NCBI RefSeq assembly: GCF_000143415.4
Contig: NW_003314308.1
Span: forward strand, 638,794-702,793
Origin: Selaginella moellendorffii
Taxonomy: Eukaryota > Streptophyta > Lycopodiopsida > Selaginellales > Selaginellaceae
Direction: 5' to 3'
DNA length: 64,000 nt
The notes beneath the pieces were generated by a model. That model did no database searches. It was not told where the DNA came from and saw only the letters and a list, made by a program, of their open reading frames with translations. Shown here piece after piece: positions 10,543-19,803 of this stretch (within the stretch, counting starts at the first letter, position 1; each line of letters begins with the position of its first letter). A program made the position numbers and the translations under genes.

Positions 10543-11760
10543 GGTCGAACGGGTCTCTGGCCGTACGTCGTCTCTTTTTTATCACGGCTGGTGGTAGTCT
10601 TTAGCTTGGATTTGCCACACAGGTACATACACCGTTTTTCATCTCTCCTGAAACTCATTCTTACCTGGAATCTTGTTTTTTTGCTGTGGTTGCAAGTTTC
10701 AAAGCTTCCACCCGAAATCGTCCAGTTCCACAGAGCCACCGGATTTAGATCTTGTAGTGCCTTATGTGGAGTCAGCTCTTCCGCTCGCATATGGAGTTTT
10801 TGACGTGCAACTATTTCATGTAAGTTCCTGGGACTCCGTGCTATCTTTCTAGTGTTTTTGTTCCAGGAAATTGGACAGAGATCACCTTTAGGTGTGTAAG
10901 TGACTCTTGGTAGCTTCGGTGCTATCACGCAAGTGACAACCACAAACAAACTGAAAAGTCCAGTGCTTGGAGAAGTAACCTTTTCTTTTCATGACGTTTC
11001 CATGGCAGGCCCATTGGCTGGAGGTTTCTCTCGGTTGCAATGGTGGGAGTCGGCCTTCTGCTCTCGGCAAAAGGAGCGCCTGAAGGTACACTTGTGCAAG
11101 TTCCCAGTGTTGTCTTCCAAGGCTCTTTTCTCTTGGGACTCGTCGCCAGGGCCGCTCTAGGATACGAGTAAGCTTTTGGTCTTCGTAATCTGTGCGTTTG
11201 TTTTGATGAAGCTCTGTGTGGAATTTTCCAATGCAGTGTATTGCACGCGGGAACTGTTGCAGTGCATCCGCTGGTAATAGCTGGCTGGTAAGAGGATGTC
11301 ACCATTGTCTTTGAAAAGCTCTTAGAAGTTCCGTGTGCTTGTTTCCTCCCAGGTGTGGACTAACGACGACTGCATTTAACTTGCTTCCAGTGGGATGAAG
11401 AGCTCTCCAGGTTTGTAATTCACTCAAAATCGATCTCCTGATCATGACTCTGAGTGAGTGCATACAGGCCACATTCGGGAGTAAGGTGTTGAATATTACT
11501 GGCTTGATCACTTATGCGCTACTTGGACTGGGTAGAGGCATTTAAGACTTTCTTCGCGCTAAACTTCAGTTAGGAGGTCCACTGTCTTTGCCTTAGGTAT
11601 TTCGGTTCTTTCGTTTCTTAGAGAGTTCTTACTGTGTACAGAGATCGTCCGAGAAGGCCTGCCTCAACGTGTTGGCACTTGGAGGCAAATCGCCTATGCT
11701 GTGGCGCTAGTGTTGGTCGTTTTGACGCTCTTGCTGTGGGATGGCTTGGCCACCCAGCTT
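10543..11760 (+). pseudogene. EGY2: EGY2 copy, unit 2 (degenerate)
   Basis: Blocks of EGY2 are readable in order: LPPEIVQ, the intron-split EIGHRSPLG, VTLGSFGAITQVTTTNK, AGPLAGGF, VQVPSVVFQGS, HAGTVAVHPLVIAGW, and the last helix near 11,700. The segment that should carry CIDGG is deleted (GGGATGAAGAGC). Later exons have lost the LGGPLSLPWG block, and the end reads into an A/T stretch without the DLFM stop. Several frameshifts and stops occur. The copy is a ruin and is more damaged than unit 1. Confidence 0.85.
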
Positions 11761-11943
11761 GGCATTGACATTGGAAAAGCTACGATGGTTTTTTTCTTTC
11801 CATTTCGCGGCAAGAAACAATTTTGCACGCATTCGTCGACAGAGAACCTGTGTGACGAGATTGTGTTACAAGAAGACAGTGGAAAAACTAATCAAAATGG
11901 AGCTTCTATCAGCTATGGTCTTGTGTATCTCCCTCCCAGTGGC

Positions 11944-12504
11944 TTAGATTGGCTTGATCTTGAAGTGGAGGCCGATGAGCGAGAAGGCAAAGCACTTGAG
12001 ATCCTGGAACCCACCATCTGTCACAACGAGAAAAGAAAAAAAAAAAGGAAGAGAAACTTGCCTGGACGAGGAAGTAGAAGATGCGAAGGCCCTCTGGATC
12101 GTTACTGCTCTGGACGTCTAGCAGCGATCCAATCTTGGACGTCGCAAAGGAGATGTGCTCGTTGCCTATCACAACCTCCAGCTCCTGGCGCCCGACCTTG
12201 TCCGGCTGTGGCCAGTTGCTATCGTCCTCTTTCATGATCTGCCAAGAACAAAGGAGGATACGAGGCCAAGCTAGAAAGAATCGATGGATACCTCGCTGTC
12301 GACGATGATGCGCTTGCACTCCCGGAGCACAGCGTTGGTGACATAAACCTCCTTGCGGATCATGGTGTCGTTCTTGTAGTTGGAGTTATTGGCGTACCTC
12401 AGCTTCCCATCCGGCCGGAACTCAAACTCGAGGAACTCGTGCCCAAACTTGCCCTTGTGACCCACGTAGTAGCGCAAGTAGAACTCGCCCACATCGTCCG
12501 CCAT
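11944..12504 (-). CDS. MAGO: Mago nashi, exon junction complex core subunit (intact)
   Basis: Three exons on the minus strand (12504-12292, 12238-12062, 12003-11944) give a 149-residue protein, the usual length of Mago. It follows the family almost residue for residue: [67 protein letters not shown], and the end [13 protein letters not shown]. Mago pairs with Y14/RBM8A in the exon junction complex, which marks spliced mRNA and acts in localisation and decay. Intron 1 is GT-AG. Intron 2 (58 bases) begins with GC (CAG|GCAAGT) and ends with AG. A telo-box-like motif lies 32 bases upstream of the ATG. This is the only intact Mago in the window; fragments lie at 17327-17510 and 18095-18345. Confidence 0.93.
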
Positions 12505-12535
12505 GCCGCACTCCTCCTCTCGCCGACCTACGACG

Positions 12536-12550
12536 AAACCCTAGCCCTAA
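12536..12550. promoter_or_regulatory. Telo-box-like motif upstream of mago
   Basis: AAACCCTAGCCCTAA lies about 30 bases upstream of the Mago start. The AAACCCTA core is a known plant promoter and leader motif of translation- and RNA-related genes. Position and identity support a regulatory role; activity is inferred. Confidence 0.4.
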
Positions 12551-13344
12551 TTCCTTGGATAATTCCTTGGATAAGTTGATCCTTTATACGAAAGCATCTA
12601 GCAGCTCTAGAGAAAGCTATCAAAAGCTACGAAATAAGGATGGTGTCGAAGATGGAAAGAGAGGCTACGAGCTGGAGAAGTTTCACTACGATTCGGTGCC
12701 AGCAGCTCCCTCAGCTTCACCCGCTAGTTTTGGTCGAGCCAGGAGAGCATTATCTGGATCTTGTCCGGGAGGATTCCAAAAGCCGCAACATATGGCAGAT
12801 TTGCTGCACATATCGTGTAGCCGTCAGGAAAACACGAGTCAGACACGAGTGATGTATGAGCGCTGGAAGTGCCCATAGCAACGGCGGACTCCACCATTTC
12901 GATGACTTTGTTGAGGCGTTGCAAGTACAAGGCATTTTGGTTATCAAATGGAGCTCTCGTGCCGCATCATCGCTGCTCCCATGTCCGGCACCTCGGGAAT
13001 AGAACCCGTGTCTTCCGGCTGAGAGCCTGACCGAAATATCCAAGAGGAAAGCTTAAGGGGTTAGGGCTTTAGGCCGATCCGGGAGCGGCTCTCTCAACGG
13101 TGCCACGTATTTGTCACCACGAAGAAAACAGTCTCACGCGTCGGCGTGAACTCCTTCGTCCTTTTGGCACTATCCCCTTCAAATAAGAACTCGAGTCACG
13201 ATGGCGCTGGGGAAGCCATTTCTAAGGAAGCTAGTTCGTCTACCTTCCCGGTTTTCTTTTTTCTTGTTCTCAGTTTGTGATCGGCCATCGCGCTCTCTTT
13301 CTTTCTCACTCTCCACTGTCTCGGCGCATTGCCATTTGTAATCC
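12551..13344. other. Spacer with an unidentified minus-strand coding relic
   Basis: Between mago and the third family U gene no complete gene is seen. The minus strand at about 12,724-12,930 has a 68-codon frame containing YLQRLNKVIEMVESA and LPDKIQIMLSWLD with a codon-like pattern. I cannot assign it to a family; it may be the last exon of a lost gene. The rest, including a GGGTTAGGGC motif near 13,060, is probably promoter for the family U gene. Confidence 0.3.
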
Positions 13345-14275
13345 ATGGGTGGTTCAACATCAACAGCTCGTGGGGATTCCCCCTTGAAGAAGTGCCGCTG
13401 CATCCAAACCAGCTCAAAGCTCCCATCCGGCACACCACTGCTCGACCAGCTGTCCCTTGATCTTCCCAACGGACTGCCCAAGAGCCAGCAGCTCGTGGAT
13501 GTTTCGATGGTGATCCTCCCATTCTTACAGAAGAGCTGTGGCAACACCGAAGTGGCTCTCGAGATCAAGAACTTCTGTCTCGGTGTCAATGACAACGATA
13601 TAATCACCAACACTAAGGCTCAAGGATTCTACCCATACCGCTTCAAACTTCATATTAGTCCACGGCTTGGCGAGATGGAAAACTCTGCCATTGCTATCTA
13701 TGACTACAATTTCCATGACGGTGCTCGTGCTAATGCCAACTCCAGCACTCTCACCACTCTCACCAAGACCAGCGAAGGTGAGATTGGAGCTCAACTGAAT
13801 TTGTGGTCAGTATCGTTAAAATTAAAGAAAAAGTGGGGGCAGTCACTTCAAGAGCCAATGGACTACGAGTCCATCAGTGTTGGAGCTCCAGGGAACACCG
13901 CAGAGCTCGAGTGGAAATTACTTCGTTGGAATCACAACGGGATGAAATATAATCCATCCAAACCATACTCTGGGCTAAGTTCCCTCGAGGTACATGCTTT
14001 ATTCCTTTCGATTCCTTTCAGTTCGTTTTCTTTTTATCTAGCCGCCATTGCGAGGAGGACGAACAAAAATCAGCGTGGAAGACTTTCCTGTTATTGTGTG
14101 GCATCTGCCGGCGAGCATGGCGTCCAAGTTTCAGCTTGGGTTCCACATTCGTCTGGAGGCCGAAATGCATCTCCTCTGGTACCGGAGAAGCAAATGGATG
14201 TGCCGAAGAGTCAAGGAGTACATCAGCAAGAGAGTAGAATTTTCTAGTGAGCTTGTGATCTCCGATGGTGAGTGA
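13345..14275 (+). CDS. Family U protein, unit 3 copy
   Basis: Exon 1 (13345-13989) and exon 2 (14042-14275) join in phase 0 and give about 292 residues ending ISDGE. The layout matches the other copies. There is a short cysteine-containing MGGS N-terminus and a strand-rich core with GFYPYRFKLHISP, AIYDYNFHDGARANAN, KKKWGQSLQEPM and GAPGNTAELEWKLLRWN. The second domain holds ISVEDFPVIVWHLP and RLEAEMHLLWYRRS. Differences from its sisters are mostly single substitutions, so the frame appears maintained. No secretion or membrane signal is present. It lies just upstream of the intact MED4 gene in the same orientation. I do not recognise the family and assign no function. Confidence 0.65.
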
Positions 14276-14401
14276 GAAGTCTGGACACACTTTTGATATC
14301 AAATTTTTATTTTTATAGAGAATGAAAAAAGAAAGGTGGTGGCTGCGCAGCCCTTTCTTTTTCCCTTTGTCATTTGGATTCGCATTTAGGCAAGCTCAAA
14401 A

Positions 14402-14450
14402 TTTGGCGCGAATGTGTAAAGGGGGTTTTGGCCCCTGGTTAGGGTTAGGG
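14402..14450 (+). promoter_or_regulatory. E2F-type and telo-box motifs in the MED4 promoter (unit 3)
   Basis: TTTGGCGCGAA (14402-14412) matches the E2F site, and TTAGGGTTAGGG (14439-14450) is an inverted plant telo-box, 13 bases before the MED4 ATG. Both recur before the MED4 copies of units 1 and 2. E2F plus telo-box promoters are typical of proliferation-linked plant genes. Use here is inferred. Confidence 0.5.
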
Positions 14451-14462
14451 CATCCCAGGGCC

Positions 14463-15477
14463 ATGGCAGAGGGAGGCGCGGTTCAGGCGCTTCCTCCTCA
14501 CAGGCGCGCGCAGGTCTTGCTCCAGGACATGGCGGGCCTCACAGTGCGCCTTCTCGAGCTAGCCGGTAAGCAAGCGTCTTGCTTCTCTTTCCTCTCCAGA
14601 TCGAGACTTGGTCAATGCAGGCAGCAAATCGTGGCAAGGCAGCCATCTCAAGAGCCTCTTTCCCCCTTTCCTGGCCGGAGCTCCCGTGCCCGCCGAGGGC
14701 CTGGTCGCCAACAGCACCAAAGACGTCCTGGCGCTCCTCGACTCGCATCAATCGCTTCTGTCGGACGCGGTGTCGGAGATTGCCGAGCTCCAGAGCCTGG
14801 AGCAGGAGAAGCAGCGCATCGCGGAGGCGGTGGCGGCCAAGGACGCGGTGATCCGGGAGTTTGCCAAGCGCGTCAGGGACGCCGAGCAGGTGCTGGAGCT
14901 CACGCTGGAGGAATTCGAGGAGTACAGGCGGCCATCCAAGGAGAGGAAGACACTGGACGCCGAGGTGGACGTGGCCGAGCTCGTCTCGTACGCTCATAGG
15001 ATCAGCTACACGACGTTTGCTCCTCCCGATTATCTTCTCGGTCAGCCCGGAGTGCTGGCTCCGGCTCCTCAGGAGCAGCAAATGCGAGCTTCGCAGCTCT
15101 ACCACTTCAGCGACATGGATCTGGGCGTGTTGAAAGCTCCGGCAGCCGCACTGCCACCAGCGCCATCGCTGCCGTCGCCAACGGTGGAAAAATCACCACC
15201 GAAAGAAGCAGCTGCAGGAAAGCTCACGCCCTCTACTTCCACTCCGGTTACCCTTCCCGGACTGCCTCCCGGAATGAAGCTCCCACCGATGCCTCCCGGA
15301 TGGAAGCCCGGAGATCCGGTTCCACTGCCGGAAGTGGCACCGCCAGCTCCAGCTCTAGCGGCACCGGCTCCAGGAGTAATCCAGGTGCCGTTCGTGCAGC
15401 TGGATCTAAACCCGGAGCTCGAGGACGACTATGCCTCGGACTACAGCAACGAGGAGCAAAGCTCCGAGGAAGAGTGA
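14463..15477 (+). CDS. MED4: Mediator complex subunit 4 (intact copy)
   Basis: Two exons (14463-14565, 14600-15477) give 326 residues. The N-terminal block PPHRRAQVLLQDMAGLTVRLLEL matches the start of plant MED4. A long coiled coil follows (TKDVLALLDSHQ to VLELTLEEFEEYRRP). Next come the family signature YAHRISYTTFAPP, the block EQQMRASQLYHFSDMDLGVL, proline-rich LPPMPPGWKPGDPVPLP and an acidic Asp/Ser/Glu tail. MED4 belongs to the Mediator middle module and links transcription factors to RNA polymerase II in the nucleus. This is the only one of four copies with a whole frame. The downstream ATG at 14529 is less likely as the start, because the PPHRRAQ block is conserved in the family. The 34-base intron is unusually short but splices in frame. 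Confidence 0.9.
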
Positions 15478-15745
15478 GGAACCAAGTAAGTTGGTATTCT
15501 TTCTAACTTCTTTGAGACTTACTTTGTACCCTCAGGATAAAGAAAGTCTCAAGAAATCCATGTCCTACTAGGAAGGAAACCTCGAGTTTGCAAGTTAAAA
15601 TCGAAACCTTGGAGGAAACAAATGCTCGATTCAACTCCGGGGGTAAGAACAGTCTTTTCCAGTTACACCAGTTCTCCGACTTCTTACGAAGCACGGACCT
15701 CATGAACGCGAAGAAAAAGCTCTTGGTTTTGCCAGAAGAGAAGAT

Positions 15746-16365
15746 CTACCGGAAGGGGAATTGCTGCCTCAGCGGTCTAAGCCGCTCTAAAACATCCGAC
15801 ATGGTTGGCCACGGGATTATCGCCGCGATCCTGCCGAGCTCCCGCGGCACCTTGCGTGATCCGGCAGTAGCCTCAGCCGGGGATCCACGATGGGGAGGAC
15901 ATGGTTGTTCCTCACCAGCGGGACAAGCCACCCGACGAGATCGCCGGGTACTTTCCCAACGTCCTGGACTTGATGATCTCCGCCAGGAGCAGGGCAAAGC
16001 AGAAGATGTCCACCTTGACGGCGAGGTAGCCATCCTGGGGCCAGTCCGGGTCGAGCATCCCCATCGATCCCAGCGATCCCAGCGTGCATCTGCGAAGGTT
16101 CCCGAGGAAAAGAATAGCTTCGCCGATTCAAGGACGTGATCATCAAGCGCGGTAACGACCCGCCGCTACCCCGCCCAGATCGCCATCGTTCATCGGGCCT
16201 CGACCGACCGGCGGCGATGGTGGCGGGGAGACCCTCCTCGTGCTGCAAATGCCCGGCCGCGGCACCCTCTTCGACGTCCTCCACCGCGGCGACCCGGTGG
16301 CGCCGCCGCTGTGCCTGCCGCTGCGGATCCACCTCGCCTTCGCCGCCGCCAAGTGCGTCAAGACG
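15746..16365. pseudogene. Receptor-kinase-type gene copy, unit 3, inverted halves
   Basis: The C-terminal lobe is on the minus strand from 15746 to about 16,080. The N-terminal part (an IIKRG-like lysine strand, then GETLLVLQMPGRGTLFDVLHRGDPVAPP) reads on the plus strand from about 16,134 to 16,365. The minus-strand part is longer than in units 1 and 2, whereas the plus-strand part is shorter and stops before the HRD loop. Units 1 and 2 could derive from such a copy by deletion around the inversion point. Frameshifts and missing motifs rule out function. Confidence 0.7.
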
Positions 16366-16375
16366 GGTCTCTGGC

Positions 16376-17145
16376 ATTACGTTGTCTCTTTTTTATCACG
16401 GCTGGTGGATGTCCTCAGCTTGGATTTGGCACACAGGTATATACACCGTTGCTCGTCTCTCCTGGAACTCATTGTTAACTCGTTTCTTGTTTTTTTTTAC
16501 TTCGGTTGCAAGTTTCAAAGCTTCCACCCGAGATCGTCCAGTACTTCACTGAGTCCACGGATTAGATCTTCTAGTGCCGGAGTTTTGTACGTGCAACTGT
16601 TTCATGTAAGTCTCCTTGCTGTATTTGTAATCTTTTGTTCCAGGAAATTGGACATAGATTAGCTGCAGCAGCTTTAGGTGTGTAAGTGACTCTTGGTAGC
16701 TTCGCTGCTATCACGCAAGTTACCACCACAAACAAACTGAAAACTCCATTGCTTGGAAAAGCGGACCGGAAAGCAAAATTTGACGTTTCCATGGCAGGCC
16801 CATTGGCTGGAGGATTTCTCTCGGTTGCAATGGTGGGAGTCGGCCTTTTGCCCTCGGCAAAAAGAGCCTCTCAAGGGACACTTGCGCAAGTTCCCAGTGT
16901 TGTCTTCCAAGGCCTTTTTCTGTTCGGACTCGTAGAGAGTTCGAACTGTGCGTTCTCCATTTCTCCTTGTTGGTCGATCGTCCGAGAAGGCCTGCCTCAA
17001 CGACGTTACTGATGTTGGCACTTGGAGGCAAATTGTCTATGCTGTGGCGCTAGTGTTGGTCGTTTTGACCCTCTTGCCATTGTGGGATGGCTTGGTTAGC
17101 CGGCATTGGCATTGTAACCCCGACTCGCTCGATCTATTTATGTGA
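16376..17145 (+). pseudogene. EGY2: EGY2 copy, unit 3 (degenerate, shortened)
   Basis: The order LPPEIVQ, intron-split HEIGH (FH|EIGHRLAAAALGV), GSFAAITQVTTTNKL, AGPLAGGFLSVAMVGVGLLPS and VQVPSVVFQG is visible. The sequence then jumps at about 16,940 straight to the EKACLNDV/VGTWRQIV end, ending at 17145. The exons carrying HPLVIAGW, CIDGG and LGGPLSLPWG are deleted. A stop follows LGV. The metal site is incomplete, so this copy is dead. Confidence 0.85.
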
Positions 17146-17326
17146 AAGCTTCCAGGAGAAACGATGGTTTTTTTTTTTTTTTCCTTTTTATCTCGCGGCA
17201 AGAAACAATTTTGCACGCATTCGTCGACAGAGAACCTGGTGTTACAACTTACAAGAAGACGGTGGAAAAACGAATCAAAGTGGAGCTTCTATCAGCTATG
17301 GTCTTGTGTATCTCCCTCCCACTGGC

Positions 17327-17510
17327 TTAGATTGGCTTGATCTTGAAGTGGAGGCCGATGAGCGGGAAGGCAAAGCACTTCAGTTCCTGGAACTCACCAT
17401 CTGTCACAACGAGGAAAGAAAAAACAACAACTTGCCTGGACGAGGAAGTAGAAGATGCGAAGATCTCTCTGGATCGTTACTGCTCTGGACGTCTAGCAAC
17501 GATCCAAGCT
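17327..17510 (-). pseudogene. Mago nashi fragment (exons 2-3)
   Basis: Exon 3 ([17 protein letters not shown] and stop at 17327-17329) and the end of exon 2 are present with the same GC donor (CAGGCAAG) between them. One extra base after the SSNDPE codons shifts the frame, and sequence upstream of about 17,510 is lost. It lies in the same position relative to EGY2 as the intact Mago gene, so it came with the unit duplication. Confidence 0.85.
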
Positions 17511-17525
17511 TGATCCGTGATGATA

Positions 17526-18060
17526 CGTTGTGGTACTTCATGGCTCTGCCAAGATAATCGCCCAAAATCTTTGCTTTCGGAGTTTTCTAATCGTCACACA
17601 TAGTGTTCAATTCGCCAACACCGGTGTTCGCCAATGCGTGACGGTGGAAAAGCTTAAGACGTGTTTTTGGGCCCTCTTTTCCTTGCCAAATAATTCGCCA
17701 CCACTATGGAGCAAACCCGTCTTGAGTTTTCTAATCGTCAAAAGTATGGCTATCCATAGTGTTGGCGAATTATTTCACGACGCTTCACGCATCTACAATA
17801 CCTCCATGCGTCCGAGGACGCTCGCGCCGCAGCGGTACTGTCAGTGGACATGCGGAGCTATGCTGCTCACTCGGACGCACTCGTGGACCAGCTGAGCGCC
17901 AAGCTTCAGTTCTCGAGGCCATGTCCATCCCGAACAAGAGTGTTCCGCCGGCCACTTCTTTTTACGGCCGTCCTCCTGGTCTGGGATTCGGCGTGCCATT
18001 TCCCAACTCTCCATTGGAAGCAAAGATTTTGGGCGATTATCTTAAAGTACCACAACTAGG
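17526..18060. mobile_element. Possible terminal-inverted-repeat element (MITE-like)
   Basis: GATAATCGCCCAAAATCTTTGC near 17,553 is repeated in inverted form near 18,020-18,042 (GCAAAGATTTTGGGCGATTATC). Shorter outer matches (TTGTGGTACTT and AAGTACCACAA) extend the ends. Inside, the 22-base AAATAATTCGCC...CTATGG at about 17,687 is inverted at about 17,750-17,772. No open frame resembles a transposase and no clear target duplication is seen. It may be a non-autonomous element or a rearranged hairpin-rich repeat. Confidence 0.45.
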
Positions 18061-18094
18061 ATAAAGCTAGTAAAAAAACCTTATTTATATCATC

Positions 18095-18345
18095 GACAGC
18101 GAGGAATCTTTCTAGCTTGGCTTGATTTGCTTACTCGTATCCTCCTTTGTTCTTGGCAGATCTCATTTGCGAATTATTTGGCAAGGAAAAGAGGTGGAAA
18201 AAGCTCAAGACGTGTTTTTGGGCCAGACCACCACTCATTGCCGACGTGTTTGAGCACTTGTTAAATGGCTGGGCTTGAGATTCTTGATGCCCGGAGCACA
18301 GCATTGGTCACATAGACCTCCTTGCGGATCATGGTGTCGTTCTTT
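18095..18345. pseudogene. Scrambled mago fragments in opposite orientations
   Basis: 18095-18170 carries the end of Mago exon 1 (GACAGCGAG), intron 1 and the exon 2 acceptor on the plus strand, with the GT donor lost and about 12 bases inserted. 18290-18345 carries part of exon 1 (the VTNAVL to NDTMIRKEV region) on the minus strand. The two lie in opposite directions and out of gene order, so this is rearranged debris of a second Mago copy. Confidence 0.75.
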
Positions 18346-18742
18346 TTTTTTTTCGCCTTTGGTGGGCGAATCCAGGTCATGCAGTGATAATGGAATACCA
18401 CAGACATGAAATTCCATAATTAAATAAATAAATAACTTCGATTCTGTTTCCAGTTTTCACAGTTGAAGCTCTGTGTCAAGCGATCATGAAATTACATCGA
18501 AAGAGTCGAAAGTGTCACAACGAGTCAGTGGCTTATATGATCGATGTGACTTGCTCTCAGGGTTCTGGGAAGGGCAGTAGTTTCTATTAATCGATCAGTT
18601 CCTACTATTCTATCTTCTTGTTTATTTTTCTTCCTGGAATCTCAAACTTCGATCGATCGATCAAGCCCATAAGATCTGCGGCGTCCTCAGCCCCTCTTGC
18701 TGCTTTCGCGTGTACCCTGCCTTCTGCCCCTGTCTGCGGCGC

Positions 18743-19667
18743 ATGGGTGGTTCAATATCAACAGGTCGTGGGGAGTCCCCCTGGAGGAAGTGCTGCTGCA
18801 TCCAAATCAGCTCAGAGCTCCCATCCGGCACAGCATTGCTCGACCAGCTGTCCCTTGATCTTCCCAACGGACTACCCAAGAGCCAGCAGCTCGTGGATGT
18901 TTCGATGGTGATCCTCCCATCCTTACGGGAGAGCTGTTGCAACACTGAAGTGGCTCTGGATATCAAGAACTTCTCTCTCGGCGTGGATGACAACGATGTA
19001 ATCATCAACACCAAGGCTCTAGGATTCTACCCATACCGCTTCAAACTTCATATTAGTCCACAGCTTGGCGAGATGGAAAACTCTGCCATTGCTATCTATG
19101 ATTACAATTTCCATGACGGTGCTCGTGCTAATGCCAACTCCAGCACTCTCACCACTCTCACCAAGAACAACGAAAGTGAGATTGGAGCTCAGCTTAACTT
19201 ATCCCCAGTATCGTTCAAATTAAAGAAGAAGTGGGGACAGTCACTCCAAGAGCCAATGGAGTACGAGTCCATCAGTGTTGGAGCTCCAGGGAACACCGCA
19301 AAGCTCGAGTGGAAATTACTTCGCTGGGATCACAACGGGAAGAAGTATAAGCCATCCAAACCATACTCTGGGCTAAGTTCCCTCGAGGTACATGCTTTAC
19401 GCCTTTGGATTCCTTTCAGATTCGTTTTCTTTGTAGCCGCCATTGCGAGGAGGACGAACAAAAATCAGCGTGGAAGACTTTCCTGTTATTGTGTGGCATC
19501 TGCCTGTGAGCACGGCCTCCAAGTTTCAACTCGGGTTCAACATTCGTCTGGAGGCCGACATGCATCTCCTCTGGTACCCAAAAAGCAACTGGCTGCGCAG
19601 AGAAGCCAAATGCATCAGCAAGAGAGTCGAATTTTCTCGTGAGTTTGTGGTCACCAGGCGTGAGTGA
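18743..19667 (+). CDS. Family U protein, unit 4 copy
   Basis: Exon 1 (18743-19387) and exon 2 (19437-19667) give about 291 residues. The frame keeps all the blocks of its sisters: LDQLSLDLPNGLPKSQQLVDV, GFYPYRFKLHISPQ, AIYDYNFHDGARANANSST, GAPGNTAKLEWKLLRWD and ISVEDFPVIVWHLP. The C-terminal helix region differs (SNWLRREAKCISKRVEF), and the end is VTRRE, with the stop at 19665-19667. Like the others it has no signal peptide and no known motif. An ATG at 18710 lies further upstream in the same frame, but 18743 aligns with the starts in the other units. Confidence 0.6.
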
Positions 19668-19803
19668 GTGAGCTGTCATACCTTTCTTTTTCCTTTGTCT
19701 TGGATTCGGGATTTGGTTCCGAGAAACATGTATATACGGGACAAACTCGACTCGACTTTACACCAGCACAGCTTCGTCTACCACAGGGCATCCTCAGAGG
19801 GAC

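Noticed and set aside
14439-14450. Interstitial telomere repeat
   Set aside because: Only two TTAGGG-like units next to an E2F site and a start codon; better explained as a promoter telo-box.
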